Source of the DNA: Arthrobotrys musiformis
Lineage: Eukaryota > Ascomycota > Orbiliomycetes > Orbiliales > Orbiliaceae
DNA length: 64,000 nucleotides
Assembly (NCBI GenBank): GCA_036971715.1
Contig: JAVHJL010000008.1
Coordinates: forward strand, 868,001-932,000
Direction of reading: 5' to 3'
Shown: one piece after another, positions 32,415-43,748 of the stretch
Layout of the letters: every line of letters starts with the position of its first letter
Numbering within the stretch: the first letter of the stretch is position 1
The notes under the pieces: generated by a model
Told to the model about the DNA's origin: nothing
Databases searched by the model: none
What the model saw: the letters and a program-made list of their open reading frames with translations, nothing else
Position numbers and translations under genes: made by a program

Positions 32415-34119
32415 GTTGGGATCTCACCACCTATTCATAGGGAGCTAGTTTAAACCTCACATGTAGAATATCAAAGACATTGACGTGATTCGGATCCAGT
32501 GATGGGCGCAAGCCCTAGGGGTCTCGGAACTCTGCGGTGGCACCTGAATAGCCACGTCACGAATCTAGGTATGTATTGCTGCAACTAACTACCTACTACC
32601 TACATACCGCTATGGCTAGTATAGGCCCCCTTCCCCCCTTTTTCTTCTTTTTGATACATTACATTGTATGATAGGGTTGCATGTCAATCTGCGAGGCTCC
32701 TTAATACATGATACTCCGCGCGAATACAATACGATCGTTGAAACTGAATAAAAACATTCTATGCTGTCTAAAAAAAGACAATAAATCTCCATTGCCACGT
32801 TTTCAGCTACATGTGAAAGTGGTGGGCCAACGGTGGTTGCGAGAAGTGGAAATATATCCCTCAGCGTCTGGTGCATTGTGGATTGGGTCCTTAAGTAAGT
32901 ACCTAGTTGTGGCTTACCCGCGACTGCGACAAGCCTTTCTTGATTTGGCCCATAAATAGCAGGCCATAGCGTCGGACTCGTCAACTTGCCGAGTACTGGG
33001 TCCTGGGTAAAGTCGAAATTGCAGAACTTGCCATTTACCTCTCAAACTCTACGCGGGAAAGCTCAAGTGTCAGGCGCAGCAGACTACACTGAAAAATGGT
33101 CTTGTATTCACTTCCAGAACGATTCAGAAACAGTTGATCGGGTATTTGTCTAATGCAATGAGCCCCGGGTAGACGGGGGCGCTACTGCTACGTTGAAATT
33201 TCGATGCATAAATACCTAAGTGTGTACATACATGTACACCCTCATACCCTCATGGCCACAATATAATTTCAAAATGCCCTTCCCTGAGATCAGGTAAGCT
33301 TCCTCGTAGCAATGGATATATGTAGGAAACATAAGAACCGAAAGCCAAGCCTATAGGCTAGAAAGCCTAAAACTCCTGTTGAAGGCGGGTAATACTTGGA
33401 TCTAGATGAAATCCTAGTATATGTACCTAATGTTGACGGGCCTCGTTTAAAACCTCCTCTTTCTGTCCCGCCCTCTTGCCTCTTTTTTGTTTTCTCTTCT
33501 CCCTAGCCGCACGTATCCGTTGCATGTTGCCCTTTTCTTCTCATACTAAAAAAGCGGACTCCACCCCGGTTGCGACCGCCAAATACATAAGCAAAAAATA
33601 GGAAGTCTTCAGGTTTACTTAACCGCGTAGCTGAACGGAATAAATTTCCAAACGTTGCAGACTACCTACACAATCAATATTACATTACACAAAGCAATGT
33701 AATACAAGGAAAATCACTTGACTGTGTTGTGTAAAAAAATGCAACACTTGATAGAGAACCATAGCCTGTGCTCTGGTTGTCACCGTCGTTCTTATGCTGC
33801 ACACACACGAGTTGGCATATACAGATGATATTCGGAATTCTGGACCGCGACCGTCGCAGCTTGATCACCGCCCTTCGGGTGCACCACCCTAATTTACTCA
33901 CCTCGTAAATTACCTAGGTAGTTGTTGGACCCGGGGGCTTGGATAAACGCCACAAATCCGAGTGCGACGTTTCGCTTAAGTGATACCCATTTCAATGTGT
34001 GACCTCCAGATTAAGTTTCTGACCCACCCAGCGGGCTGACCCCAGGTCGCGGACCAGTGTGTTTGTTTTGGTACCAAATCCAATTTTATGTCAAATTGCA
34101 TAGAGTTTTTCCTTTACTA
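32415..34119. other. Gene-free transition zone
   Basis: About 1.7 kb of ordinary composition without a supported gene. TACCTA-type motifs occur near 32570-32606, 32893-32905, 33205-33215 and 33907-33917. It ends at the sharp change to A+T-rich DNA. Confidence 0.5.
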
Positions 34120-34187
34120 TTACAATAGGTGGCGGGACTACGAAGTCGCAATCACTAACTAAGCATAAGGGACAAAAAAAAAGAAGA
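34120..34187. repeat. Left copy of about 65-bp direct repeat flanking the truncated LINE
   Basis: Contains GTGGCGGGACTACGAAGTCG and the following CAATCACTAACTAAGCATAAGG; the same sequence returns at 34462-34530 with mostly G-to-A and C-to-T differences. This is consistent with a long target-site duplication around the LINE tail between them. Confidence 0.8.
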
Positions 34188-34461
34188 TTATTATTATTAT
34201 TATTATTATTTATCATACACGTATGCAACCTTTCGGTTATGGCAGAATGAAGGAAAAGAAATTAAAATACATGATTTTTGTATTTCATTACAATAAAATG
34301 AAATGAAAACTATATTAAAATCATTTTTTATTTTTCTTTTTTATTTTTTAAAAAAATTTTAACCTTTTTTTTTTTTTTTTTTTTCCCTATTAAAAGAACA
34401 ATATCATATATCTATTATTCTTATTTATCTATTTTAATATAATATTAAAATAATATATTTG
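34188..34461 (-). mobile_element. 5'-truncated LINE copy (3' tail only)
   Basis: On the minus strand this matches the last about 280 bp of the intact LINE (47,805-48,089), including the TAA-repeat tail (here ATT repeats at 34188-34211), the AACC-GAAA-GGTT hairpin (as AACCTTTCGGTT at 34227-34238) and the T-rich 3' UTR. Differences are partly RIP-type transitions, but much G+C remains. Confidence 0.88.
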
Positions 34462-34530
34462 TTATAATAAGTGGCGGGACTACAAGATCGCAATCACTAA
34501 CTAAGTATAAAAGATAGAGAGAAGAGAAGA
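34462..34530. repeat. Right copy of the direct repeat flanking the truncated LINE
   Basis: Matches 34120-34187 over about 65 bp; the changes (for example AGCATA to AGTATA) are mostly RIP-type transitions, marking the onset of hypermutated sequence. Confidence 0.8.
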
Positions 34531-35027
34531 TTTATAGTAAAAAAATTTATTAATTTGTAATTAATAAGTTAACTACTAAAGAATATATATTCAAAATAAA
34601 TTCTTTAAACTCTTATATACATATTCTTATATAAAAAAAATTAATATATAAGCAAATCACAAATAATTACAACTAAATCACAAATCAGTACAAGTAAGTT
34701 GTAGTTTTGTGCGATTAAGTCGCTATTCAATACGATTAAATTATAAGTTGTTGCAACTAAGTTGCATTTAATTACATTATTTTTATTACAGTTTTTTCTG
34801 TTTTGTTTTTTCTGAATACACTAACGTATAAACTGATAATATTTTATTTTTTTTAATAATTGATATTTTTAACAGTTTAGCAAATTTATAGGAATTTAAT
34901 CAACTTATTGTTTATATAAAGAGATTATTTTTTCTTTTTTTAAAATATTTTATATCTTTTTAATTATATTCAAAATATATTAATTCTTTTTCTAAAATTA
35001 ATTTGCAAAACATTTTTATATTATAAT
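34531..35027. other. A+T-rich spacer with short imperfect repeats
   Basis: No gene. Around 34665-34770 the sequence consists of variants of short motifs such as CAACTAAGTTGCA and CAAGTAAGTTGTAG, suggesting a decayed tandem repeat. The rest is low-complexity A+T DNA. Confidence 0.45.
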
Positions 35028-35634
35028 TGTAACGAAGCATGCCCAGCAGAAAGAACTCCAAGCAGAAATCCAAATAGTCAGAGGAACCCTCAGAATAATT
35101 ATAGGAAACATCCAAGCAATACTATAGATAAAAGAAAAATTATATGATGTAATGTAATTTGTAAATTTAAAATAAAAAAGCACCTAGATCTAAATTTTAA
35201 AATTTAAAAATAATATTAATAATATTATTTTAACCTATGCAGTAGTAAGCCTATTTAAACCTATACAAATTTCTAATTTATCAAAAAACAATTTATATCC
35301 AATTCAATATTCTATATATCTAAATATCTAATTTAAATTTATCTCTTATTTAATTTAATATTTTATATCCAAATATCTAACTTACAATTTTATATCCTAT
35401 TTAGTTTAATATTATATTTTCGAATATTTATTTCATAATTTTACCTCTTATCTAATTTAATATATTATTTTTTTTATTATTTATTTATTTAATTTATTAT
35501 GTTTATTATTATATATTTAGAAATTAAATAATAATTTAAGTATTAATTTATATTTATACTAGTATATTAATCTTATTTTATAATATTTATATATTACCTT
35601 AATATTTTAACTAATTTTTATATGATTTCTTACA
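35028..35634 (+). repeat. LTR of family B, copy B1
   Basis: Starts TGTAACGAAGCATG and ends GATTTCTTACA (TG..CA ends, 607 bp). Its reverse complement is recognisable at 37885-38449 and, more decayed, at 62436-63039. It is moderately RIP-mutated. Confidence 0.8.
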
Positions 35635-37884
35635 CTTTATTATTTTATAATTTTATCAACTTAATATTTAAATGTCTACACCCATTCCACTCAAAAACCC
35701 TAAAAAAAAGAATGTTAAGGGAGAATTTTTAATTATTATTTTACTAAAATTCACTATTAAATAAACTAAGGTTATAATAACAATCTTTAAATACTTTAGA
35801 AATAATATACTAATAACAGTATTAGCATTCACTTCAATTATCAAATTCCCAAATCCAGACTTTTTTGATAAAACAAAATTACATAAATTAAGAAACTTTT
35901 TAGCACAATTTAATAATAAATATAAAAAAAAATTATTAAATTTGTTATATTTAAAAAGAAGATAATATATATTATTAGCTTTTTTAAAAAAAACCCAGCA
36001 AAACTAATCTTCAATAAATATAATGTAAATAATAAAGCATAAAATTAAAAAATATATATTAAATTTATTGTATAACTCAAAAAAATATTTAATAATTTAG
36101 ATTTTACAAAAATAATAAAACGAAAATTATAAAACTTTAAATAAACCAATAAATTTTTCTCCACATATTTTACAAAATTTAAATACCTTATAAAACAATT
36201 TAATTATAATAATACTATCTAAATTATTTATTTATAACATAAATTATACATTAAAATTAAAAAATTTCTAATCACTAAAAATATCTTTTCCAAAGATTTT
36301 AATAATTTCATCATCATTTATCAACATCTTAATAATAACTAATAAATTTTAAATACAAAAAGAAAATATTAAAATTTTACAAATATTAGATTCTAAAAAA
36401 AAATACTACTATTATTATTTTAACATCTAAAACATCTACTAAACCTAATAACTTTATATTATAAATATAAAGAAATAACTACTTTAAGTTTAAACCTATA
36501 AATTAATTTATAATATTAAAGAATATTTAATTTAAAAAAAGAAAGATTAATAATAAGCTTAAAAATTATATTTTTATTATAAAAAAAATAATTATTTTAC
36601 TAATAATTATTTTAATAAAAAAATTTAATAAAACTTCAATTAATAATTTTTATATAACTCTTACATAATACAAAATCAAAATATTTGAAAATTAATTTAT
36701 AAAAAAATTTAAAATAAAATAATATTTATTATAAAATACTATTAGCATAAAGATGTTAAAGAAAAATCAAAAAAATAATGTTTAATTATAAGATATGATA
36801 TATAATAAGATAGAAAACTTACTATTATTTTAAATATTTAGAAATTTTAAAGAATATTATAAATTTTTTTTATATTTTAAAATCTATATTTTTATTTAAA
36901 TTCTAAAAATATTAAAATATTATTTAAATTATATATTAAAATTTTTATTATTTTATATTTCTATTTTTAAAAATTTGTTAATATTTTTATATATTTAAAT
37001 AATAGTAATATAAAAATATATATAAATTATAAATTTACAATTAAAAATAATTTTTTATTTTATTCTAAAAGAATTTTTAAATTTATAAAATATTTTAATA
37101 AAATTAAAAAATTAATTAAAAAAATAACTTAATTTAAAATAAAAATTTAATATTATAAAAAAATTATTAATGCTGATATTATTAATATTATTAAACTTTT
37201 GAATTTAGGAAAATTATGGTATAAGAAATATAATATTTATATTAATTAAAAAAATAATTAAATATATATGAATTACTTATTTTAGATGATTATTGTAAAA
37301 GTAGAAGCTTTTAGAAAGATTATAAAACAAAAATTTATTTTTATTATTTATAAATTAAAAAAGAAATAAAAATAAATAATATATGTTGATGATAAAATTT
37401 TAATTAAAGAATTTATTAAATTTTCTGAAGAATTTTAAAACTTATTAAAAGCTTTCTCTAAAAAGAAAGAAAATATTCTACTATTATGGAGAAAAGAAGA
37501 TATAAAGATTTTTATTTTTTTAGATATTAAACTAATTTAAGAATTTATATAATTAATAAATAAAAAATATTTTAAAACTTTAAAAGTATAAATTGATAAA
37601 TATATGATTAAAAAATTTATTTAGAAATTTAATAGTTTATAAAAAGTATTAATTTTTTTTTTGTTTTAAAGAAAGATGGTAGTTTATAACTTTGTATAAA
37701 TTAAAAAAAATTTAATGTTATTATTATTAAAAATTAATATTTTTTATTTTAAGTTAATAAAATTTTGGACTGCTTTAAAAAAAACTAAATATTTTATATA
37801 ATTAGATATTTATATAATTGTATTAGAATAATTAAAGAAAATAAAAAAAAATTTTTATATTTAATATAAATATTTTAAATTTTA
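35635..37884 (+). mobile_element. Decayed Ty3/gypsy-type internal region, family B copy B1 (truncated)
   Basis: Extremely A+T-rich with stops in all frames. The stretch 37,060-37,880 matches the reverse complement of 41,550-42,320; read in the + direction it contains fragments of reverse transcriptase (a KKDGSL-like block near 37,670 followed by KTKYF-like and LDIY-like residues). It ends abruptly where LTR B2 begins, consistent with insertion of B2 into the RT of B1. Confidence 0.65.
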
Positions 37885-38449
37885 TGTAAGAAATCGTATA
37901 GAGACTAGTCGAAGTATCAAGGTAATACACAAATGTTACAAGGCAAGAATAGTGTACTAATATGAATACAGATTGATACTTAAATTGTTGCTTAGTTTCT
38001 AAATACATAATGGTGGATATAGTGAGTTAAATAGATAAATAATAAAGGAAATAATATATTGAACTGGATAGGAGATAAGATTGTAAAGTAGACATTTGGG
38101 GATATAGTGTTGAATTGGACAGGACATAAATCTGTGAACTAGATATTCGGACATAGGGTGTTAAACTGGATATAAGTTGATTTTTGGTAAGTCGGAAGTC
38201 TGTGTAGGGCATAAGCCTAAATAGGCCTTATTACTGCATAAGTGGAAATAATATTATTAATATTATTTTCTAAGTTCTGAGGTTTGGATTTGGGTGCTTC
38301 CTTATTCTGGGTTTATAGATTGTGTTACATTATATAATTTTTCTTCTAATTACAATATTGCTTGGATGTTTCCTATGGTTATTCTAAGGGCTTTTCCAAT
38401 TGCCTAAATTTCTACTTAAAGTTCTTTTTACTAAATATGCTTTGTTATA
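37885..38449 (-). repeat. LTR of family B, copy B2 (reverse orientation)
   Basis: Starts TGTAAGAAATCG (the inverse of the B1 LTR end) and ends GCTTTGTTATA (the inverse of TGTAACGAAGC). It is the least mutated of the three B LTRs and supplies the readable consensus. Confidence 0.82.
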
Positions 38450-41400
38450 TAATTTCTCTTTTTAGTATTAATGTTTTATTAATGTTTTATTCTGATGTTT
38501 AGTATAAAAATAGGTCCCTTATTTTATTAATATTATTTGCTAATCTTTAGTAATATAAATTTTTAATAATTGTTTTTTTACATAGTTTTTAAAAGACTTA
38601 GTTTCTTAAAATTTTATTTTAAAATATTTAATTCTGGAGTTTCTTTTTTTGTAGTATTATAATTTTAAATGTTTATTTTGGTAGGATTTTATGCAGATTT
38701 ATCATTATTTTTGGTTTTTAGAGGTTTTTTACTAAATTTTTAGTGGTAATCTATTATTTTGTTAAATGGTTAATCTGTTATAGTACTATTGTTCTAGTAT
38801 TGTTTATTATTTTTAATCTGGGAGTTTATTAAAAAAATTATTAAAAAATTGCGTTAAATAAGTTCAACCAATTCTGCTTGTAGGCAAAAGATTTCCTAAT
38901 ATAAGTAAAAATATATGAATTTTAATGCCTAAAATTTAAATAAATTAAGATCTAAAAATATTTCTTGGGTAATATTAAGAAGTTAAAGTTTTCTAATTAG
39001 TTTACTTAATTCTGCTATATTATAAAAGAATAAGGTAAAATTAAAAAAATTAAATAGTAAAGCTAAATTAATTAGAATAAAAATTATAAAAATTATAAAA
39101 TAGTTTTTAAACATAAATAATATTAGATATAAGTTATTAAATAGGTTTATTCCAATTTTTCTATTAAACAAAATACTGAAGTTTGTGGTAGTATAATTAT
39201 AAATTTAGGATTTTTTTAACTTTATATTTTTTTTTGTTGTTGACTGTAATGGGTGTAGATTATTTTTTATAATTTTAGCTCAAAAAAGCATTTTTTAGTG
39301 TTGTGTGAAATAAATTAGTATAAAAAATAAAATAGATTTATATTAATAAAAGAAGTTCTAGCTTATATATTTGCTTTTTTATAGATTTAAAAATTTAAAA
39401 TAATCTTTTTATTTTATTAAATAGTTTAAGGTAGGGTTTGGTTGTTTTGATATTCTACATATTAAGCTAAATATAATCTCTTTTTTTATACTTAGGTACT
39501 AAATGTTATTATTTGTTTACTTGTTTTTGCTATATTTATATAATATGGCTGATTTTTGTATGTAAGATTTCTTATAAATCTAATATTTGTTAAATAAATT
39601 CTGTAACTTTCTAGTTTTTAACAGATTTTTTGAATCTTTAAAATTCAAAGGTAGTTAAATTCTAGTTATAATTTGTAATAAATAAAGAAATATTAGTAAT
39701 ATTAGATATTTTATTATTATAAAAATATTTAATTAAAGGTAATTATTTTATTTAATTATTTTATTGGTAGTTAATATAGGCTTTAAGATATTATTCTATT
39801 ATGGTATTAATATATTCAGTTTAACTATCTATTTAAAAATAATAAGTAATATTAAATTAATAGTAGATTTTTAGTTAATTATTAATTTTATTTTAAAATT
39901 TATTAAAAAAGTTTTTTCTTCTATCTAAAATAGCTTCTTTAAATAATTTATATAATTTCTAAATATTTTTTAAAAAAATTTCAACAAATTCTCTAGTACT
40001 TAACTTTTTAATAGTAAAAATTAGGTAAATTATTTTAAAAAGTTTATTAATAGTAACTAAAATAATATTATATTTTTCTAATTTTAATAATTTAATAATA
40101 AAGTTAAAAAAAATACTTTACCAATTCCTTTCTAATATTTAGAATAATTATAGTAATTTTTGTAATATATTTTTTAGGATTTTAATATATTTATATATAT
40201 GGTAGTTATTAATATATTAGTCTATATTTTTCCAAATTCTTATTTATGTATATTTTCTTTGAATTAGTTTTAGTATTTTAGTTTTACTTAGGTGTCTTGT
40301 AGTAGGGTAATTATAATATTATTATAATATTTCTTTATAAATTTTTTCATTATTAGATATTACTTTTTTATTATTATAGTAAAATTTGTTCTACTATTTT
40401 TTTATTTCTGAAATTTTTATTTTAGAATGTTATTTATTTTCTTTTTTTAAGGCTTTTATAATATCTTAGATATATGAGTCTTTAAGTATTATTATTTTCT
40501 AATTTTTCTATATTATTATTATACCAATTTATTAGATTTTCTTGGGTGGTATAAATATTTTAATTTAATTTTTTATATGTTTATTTTCTTTTTTTTAAAA
40601 GAAGTTTTTCGACCTTTTGGTTAGTATATTAATTTTAGTATTAATTTTTTCAAGAATAAAGAATATTTTAAAGTTAAATTGGGATAGATATTCCATTTAT
40701 CTTATTTATTTTTGTTTAAAAAGTTGTTTGGTTATGAAGTATTTTAGGTTTTTGTAATTTGTGAAAATGTGTACTTGAGTATGGACGTTTATTAGGTACT
40801 GGTCTTATTCTTTAAATACCTAAATTATGGATAGGAATTCTTTATTATAAATATTATAATTATATTTTATAAAAGTCATCTTTTTTAATTAATAAACTAT
40901 AAAATATTAGAACTTATTATTATATTTTTGTGAAAGGATTGCTGTACAAACAAAATTAGATGCATTTATTTCTATTTATATTTCCAATATTAAATTCCAG
41001 TACTTTAATATTAACTTAGTACAGAAAGTTTGCTTAAGTATTTAAAAAGTATCTTACTTCTCTTTTCTTTAATAAAAGATTCTGTTTTTTTTAGTTAGAT
41101 TGTAGAGAAGTTTGGCTATTTTTGCATAATTTTTTATAAATTGTTGATAGAAATTTGTGAATTTTAAGAAGAATTGTACTTTTTTAACAGCCCTAGATCC
41201 TTTTTTTAGTTTTTCCCAATCAATTATATCTTAAATCTTAGCTGAATTCATCCTAATACTATTATTTTTAATAATATATCTTAAGAATTTAGTTTCTTTG
41301 GTGAAGAATTTGCATTTAAAAAGTTTAATATAGAATCTTATTTTTTGTAGTATTTTAATAACTTATTTTATATATTAAATGTGTTTTGTTTGTGAATTAT

Positions 41401-42323
41401 TATAGATGTAAATATTATTAAGATAAATTATATAAAATTTATTTAGGAAAGGTTGCAAAATTTTATTAATATATGCTTAAAAAGTAGCAAAAGTATTTAT
41501 TAAATTGAAGTGTATTATTTAAAACTTGAAGTGTTTATATTAAATATAGAAAGCTGTTTTTTTTTTGTCTTTTTTAATTATTTTGATATAATTATATATA
41601 TTATAAATGTCTAACTATATAAAATATTTAGCTTTTTTAAGATAATCTAAGGTTTTATTGATTTAAGGTAAGGAATATTGGTCTTTGATAGTGATAGTAT
41701 TAAGTTTCCTCTAGTCTACACAAAGTTGTAGGCTACTGTTTTTTTTTTGGAATAAAGAGAATTGGTGCTTCTTATGGGCTATTAAACTTCCTGATAAATC
41801 TTTTAATTATATATTTATTAATTTATGCTTTTAGGATTTTAAGATATTCTTTATTTATTGGTTATATGAATTCCCAAATTAGTTTAGCATTTAAAGAAGT
41901 AAAAATTTTCATATTTTCTTTTTTTTTTGTGGTGGTAGAATATTTTCTTTTTTTTTTTGAAAAATGTTTTTGATAGGTTCTGGAATTCTTTGGGAAGCTT
42001 GACAAGTTCTTTAATTAGGAATTTGTTATTAATGTATATTATTTATTTCTATTTTTTTTTCTTAATTTATAAATAGTGAATATGGGTTTTTGTTTTATAG
42101 TTTGTTTAAAAGCTTCAGTACCTATAATAGTAATCTTAGGTGAGTAGTTTATATGTACTTGGTTATTTTCCTAATTAATATGAATGTTATGTTTTTTATA
42201 CTATAATTTTTCCAAGTTTAAGAGTTTAATAGTATTAATAATATTGGTATTGATAATTTCTTTATAATATTGGATTTTTATCTTAAATTAAGTTATTTTT
42301 TTAACTAGTTCTCTTATTTTATT
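38450..42323 (-). mobile_element. Decayed Ty3/gypsy-type element, family B copy B2, interrupted by the LINE
   Basis: The minus strand carries, from right to left, RT then RNase H and integrase-region remnants. At about 41,650-41,770 the reverse complement reads as a broken KKDGSLRLCVDYRGLN-type block followed by an IKDRYPLP-like stretch, the Ty3/gypsy RT signature. Stops are frequent. On the + strand C is depleted relative to G, the opposite bias to copy A1. It is colinear with B1 up to 42,323, where the LINE starts. Confidence 0.75.
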
Positions 42324-42587
42324 GAAAGCGATAAAACGAACTTCGAAAATACCGACCCCCCCATAACTTTTGAACGGAGTATCCAAAACCAAATAAAAGT
42401 ACACCAATCGAAAGAGCGGAAAAAATTGATCAAAAATACTACAAAGTAAAAAAGCATACAAAGACCGATAGAAAATAATCACGACATAAAAATATAAAGA
42501 TATTTGCGATCGTCTACCACACAAAAAAAAAAAAAAAGGGGGTTCTCGCTTAATTTAAACTAAACCTTTTAAAGGTTAGTTTTAAAA

Positions 42588-43748
42588 ATGGAGAACATAC
42601 CAACTAGTTCATCTTTGGATGAACTAGTATTAGCGACACAGGGTTTTAAACCTGTTCACCACAAAAAAAGACAGAGAAGACAGGTATCGGTAGATACAAT
42701 TGATTCAAGGGAAGAAATAAATAGAGAAGATCTGTTTCTGGAAATTAAAAGGTTGAATGACCTTCTAAAAGAAAGAGTACAGGAGGTAGAAGACCTAAAG
42801 CAGGAAATAAGAGAGTTGGAGAGAAACAACACAAAAAAGACATACGCCCAAATCGCCCAGAAAACATCAAAAACACCAAAAAAACAGGAAATAACCCAAA
42901 AACACCAAAAAACGCATAAAACGCAAAATCTACAAAATCCACAAAATCCACAAAATTCAAAAATATCAATTAACCAACGAAGGTTAATTATTCCCAGAAG
43001 TACCACGGAACCTCCCATCCAAAAACCAAATATCTTCAGAGAAAAAATAAATAAAATTCTCAAAGAGAAGCCCAATAACCCAGAATTAATTATTTCTGGG
43101 ATTTCTCTAAATCCAAAAGGGAATCTAATTTTGATTACCCATGAGAACACCAAAAAAGAAGATATTCTGGAATACAAAGAAGAAATCTATCAAGAACTCA
43201 TCAAAATAGATGAACACATACAAAGACCTTCCAAAATAGAGAGCTGGGGGTTCTTAGTTGTACACGGGATTTCTAGAGATCAAAAAATGGAAGATCTCAA
43301 AAAAGAGGTGGAAACAGACAACACAATCAAATTGGTTAACAATCCGAGATGGTTGATTAAGGAGGAAAAATTAGAAGGGAAGAAATTCTCTTCTATAGTA
43401 ATTGCCACAAAAACAAAAATGGAGGCAATAGAAACACAAAACAGAGGATATATTTTTCTAGGAGGTGAAAAACTCAAAACAGAAAGATATATTAAATTCT
43501 CTGGAAACAATAGATGTACAAATTGTCAAAAAACTGGCCACTATGCATTAAATTGCAGAAATGAATCAGCCTGCGAAATTTGTGCTGGAAAACACAAAAC
43601 AATTAATCATTTGTGTAATATATGCCAGGAAAATAAAAAGTCCTGTGACCATATAAAATACAAATGCATTAATTGTGGAGGAGAACATGGGGCAAAAAAT
43701 TCCTTATGCCCTAAAAACAAAAAACAAAATATCACCTTAAATGAATAG
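42588..43748 (+). CDS. LINE ORF1: gag-like RNA-binding protein with zinc knuckles
   Basis: 386 residues. A short N-terminus leads to a coiled-coil (about 45-85, EEINREDLFLEIKRLNDLL and onward), then a Gln/Asn/Lys-rich low-complexity stretch (about 90-130), a central globular region, and a C-terminal Cys/His cluster: CTNCQKTGHYALNC (CX2CX4HX4C), CEICAGKHKTINHLC and two further knuckle-like motifs (CNICQENKKSC, CINCGGEHGAKNSLC). This is the layout of ORF1 proteins of Tad1/I-clade LINEs, which coat the element RNA. ORF1 ends by overlapping the ORF2 ATG by 8 nt. Codon use is strongly A-ending, like ORF2 and unlike the housekeeping genes. Confidence 0.92.
   Translation: MENIPTSSSLDELVLATQGFKPVHHKKRQRRQVSVDTIDSREEINREDLFLEIKRLNDLLKERVQEVEDLKQEIRELERNNTKKTYAQIAQKTSKTPKKQEITQKHQKTHKTQNLQNPQNPQNSKISINQRRLIIPRSTTEPPIQKPNIFREKINKILKEKPNNPELIISGISLNPKGNLILITHENTKKEDILEYKEEIYQELIKIDEHIQRPSKIESWGFLVVHGISRDQKMEDLKKEVETDNTIKLVNNPRWLIKEEKLEGKKFSSIVIATKTKMEAIETQNRGYIFLGGEKLKTERYIKFSGNNRCTNCQKTGHYALNCRNESACEICAGKHKTINHLCNICQENKKSCDHIKYKCINCGGEHGAKNSLCPKNKKQNITLNE
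42603..42628 (+). other. Perfect 11-bp inverted repeat at the LINE ORF1 start
   Basis: ACTAGTTCATC and GATGAACTAGT are perfect reverse complements separated by the loop TTTG, beginning 12 nt after the end of the ORF1 ATG. In the RNA this would be a stable hairpin. A smaller inverted repeat, AACCTTT-T-AAAGGTT, lies just upstream (about 42563-42577). Confidence 0.9.
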
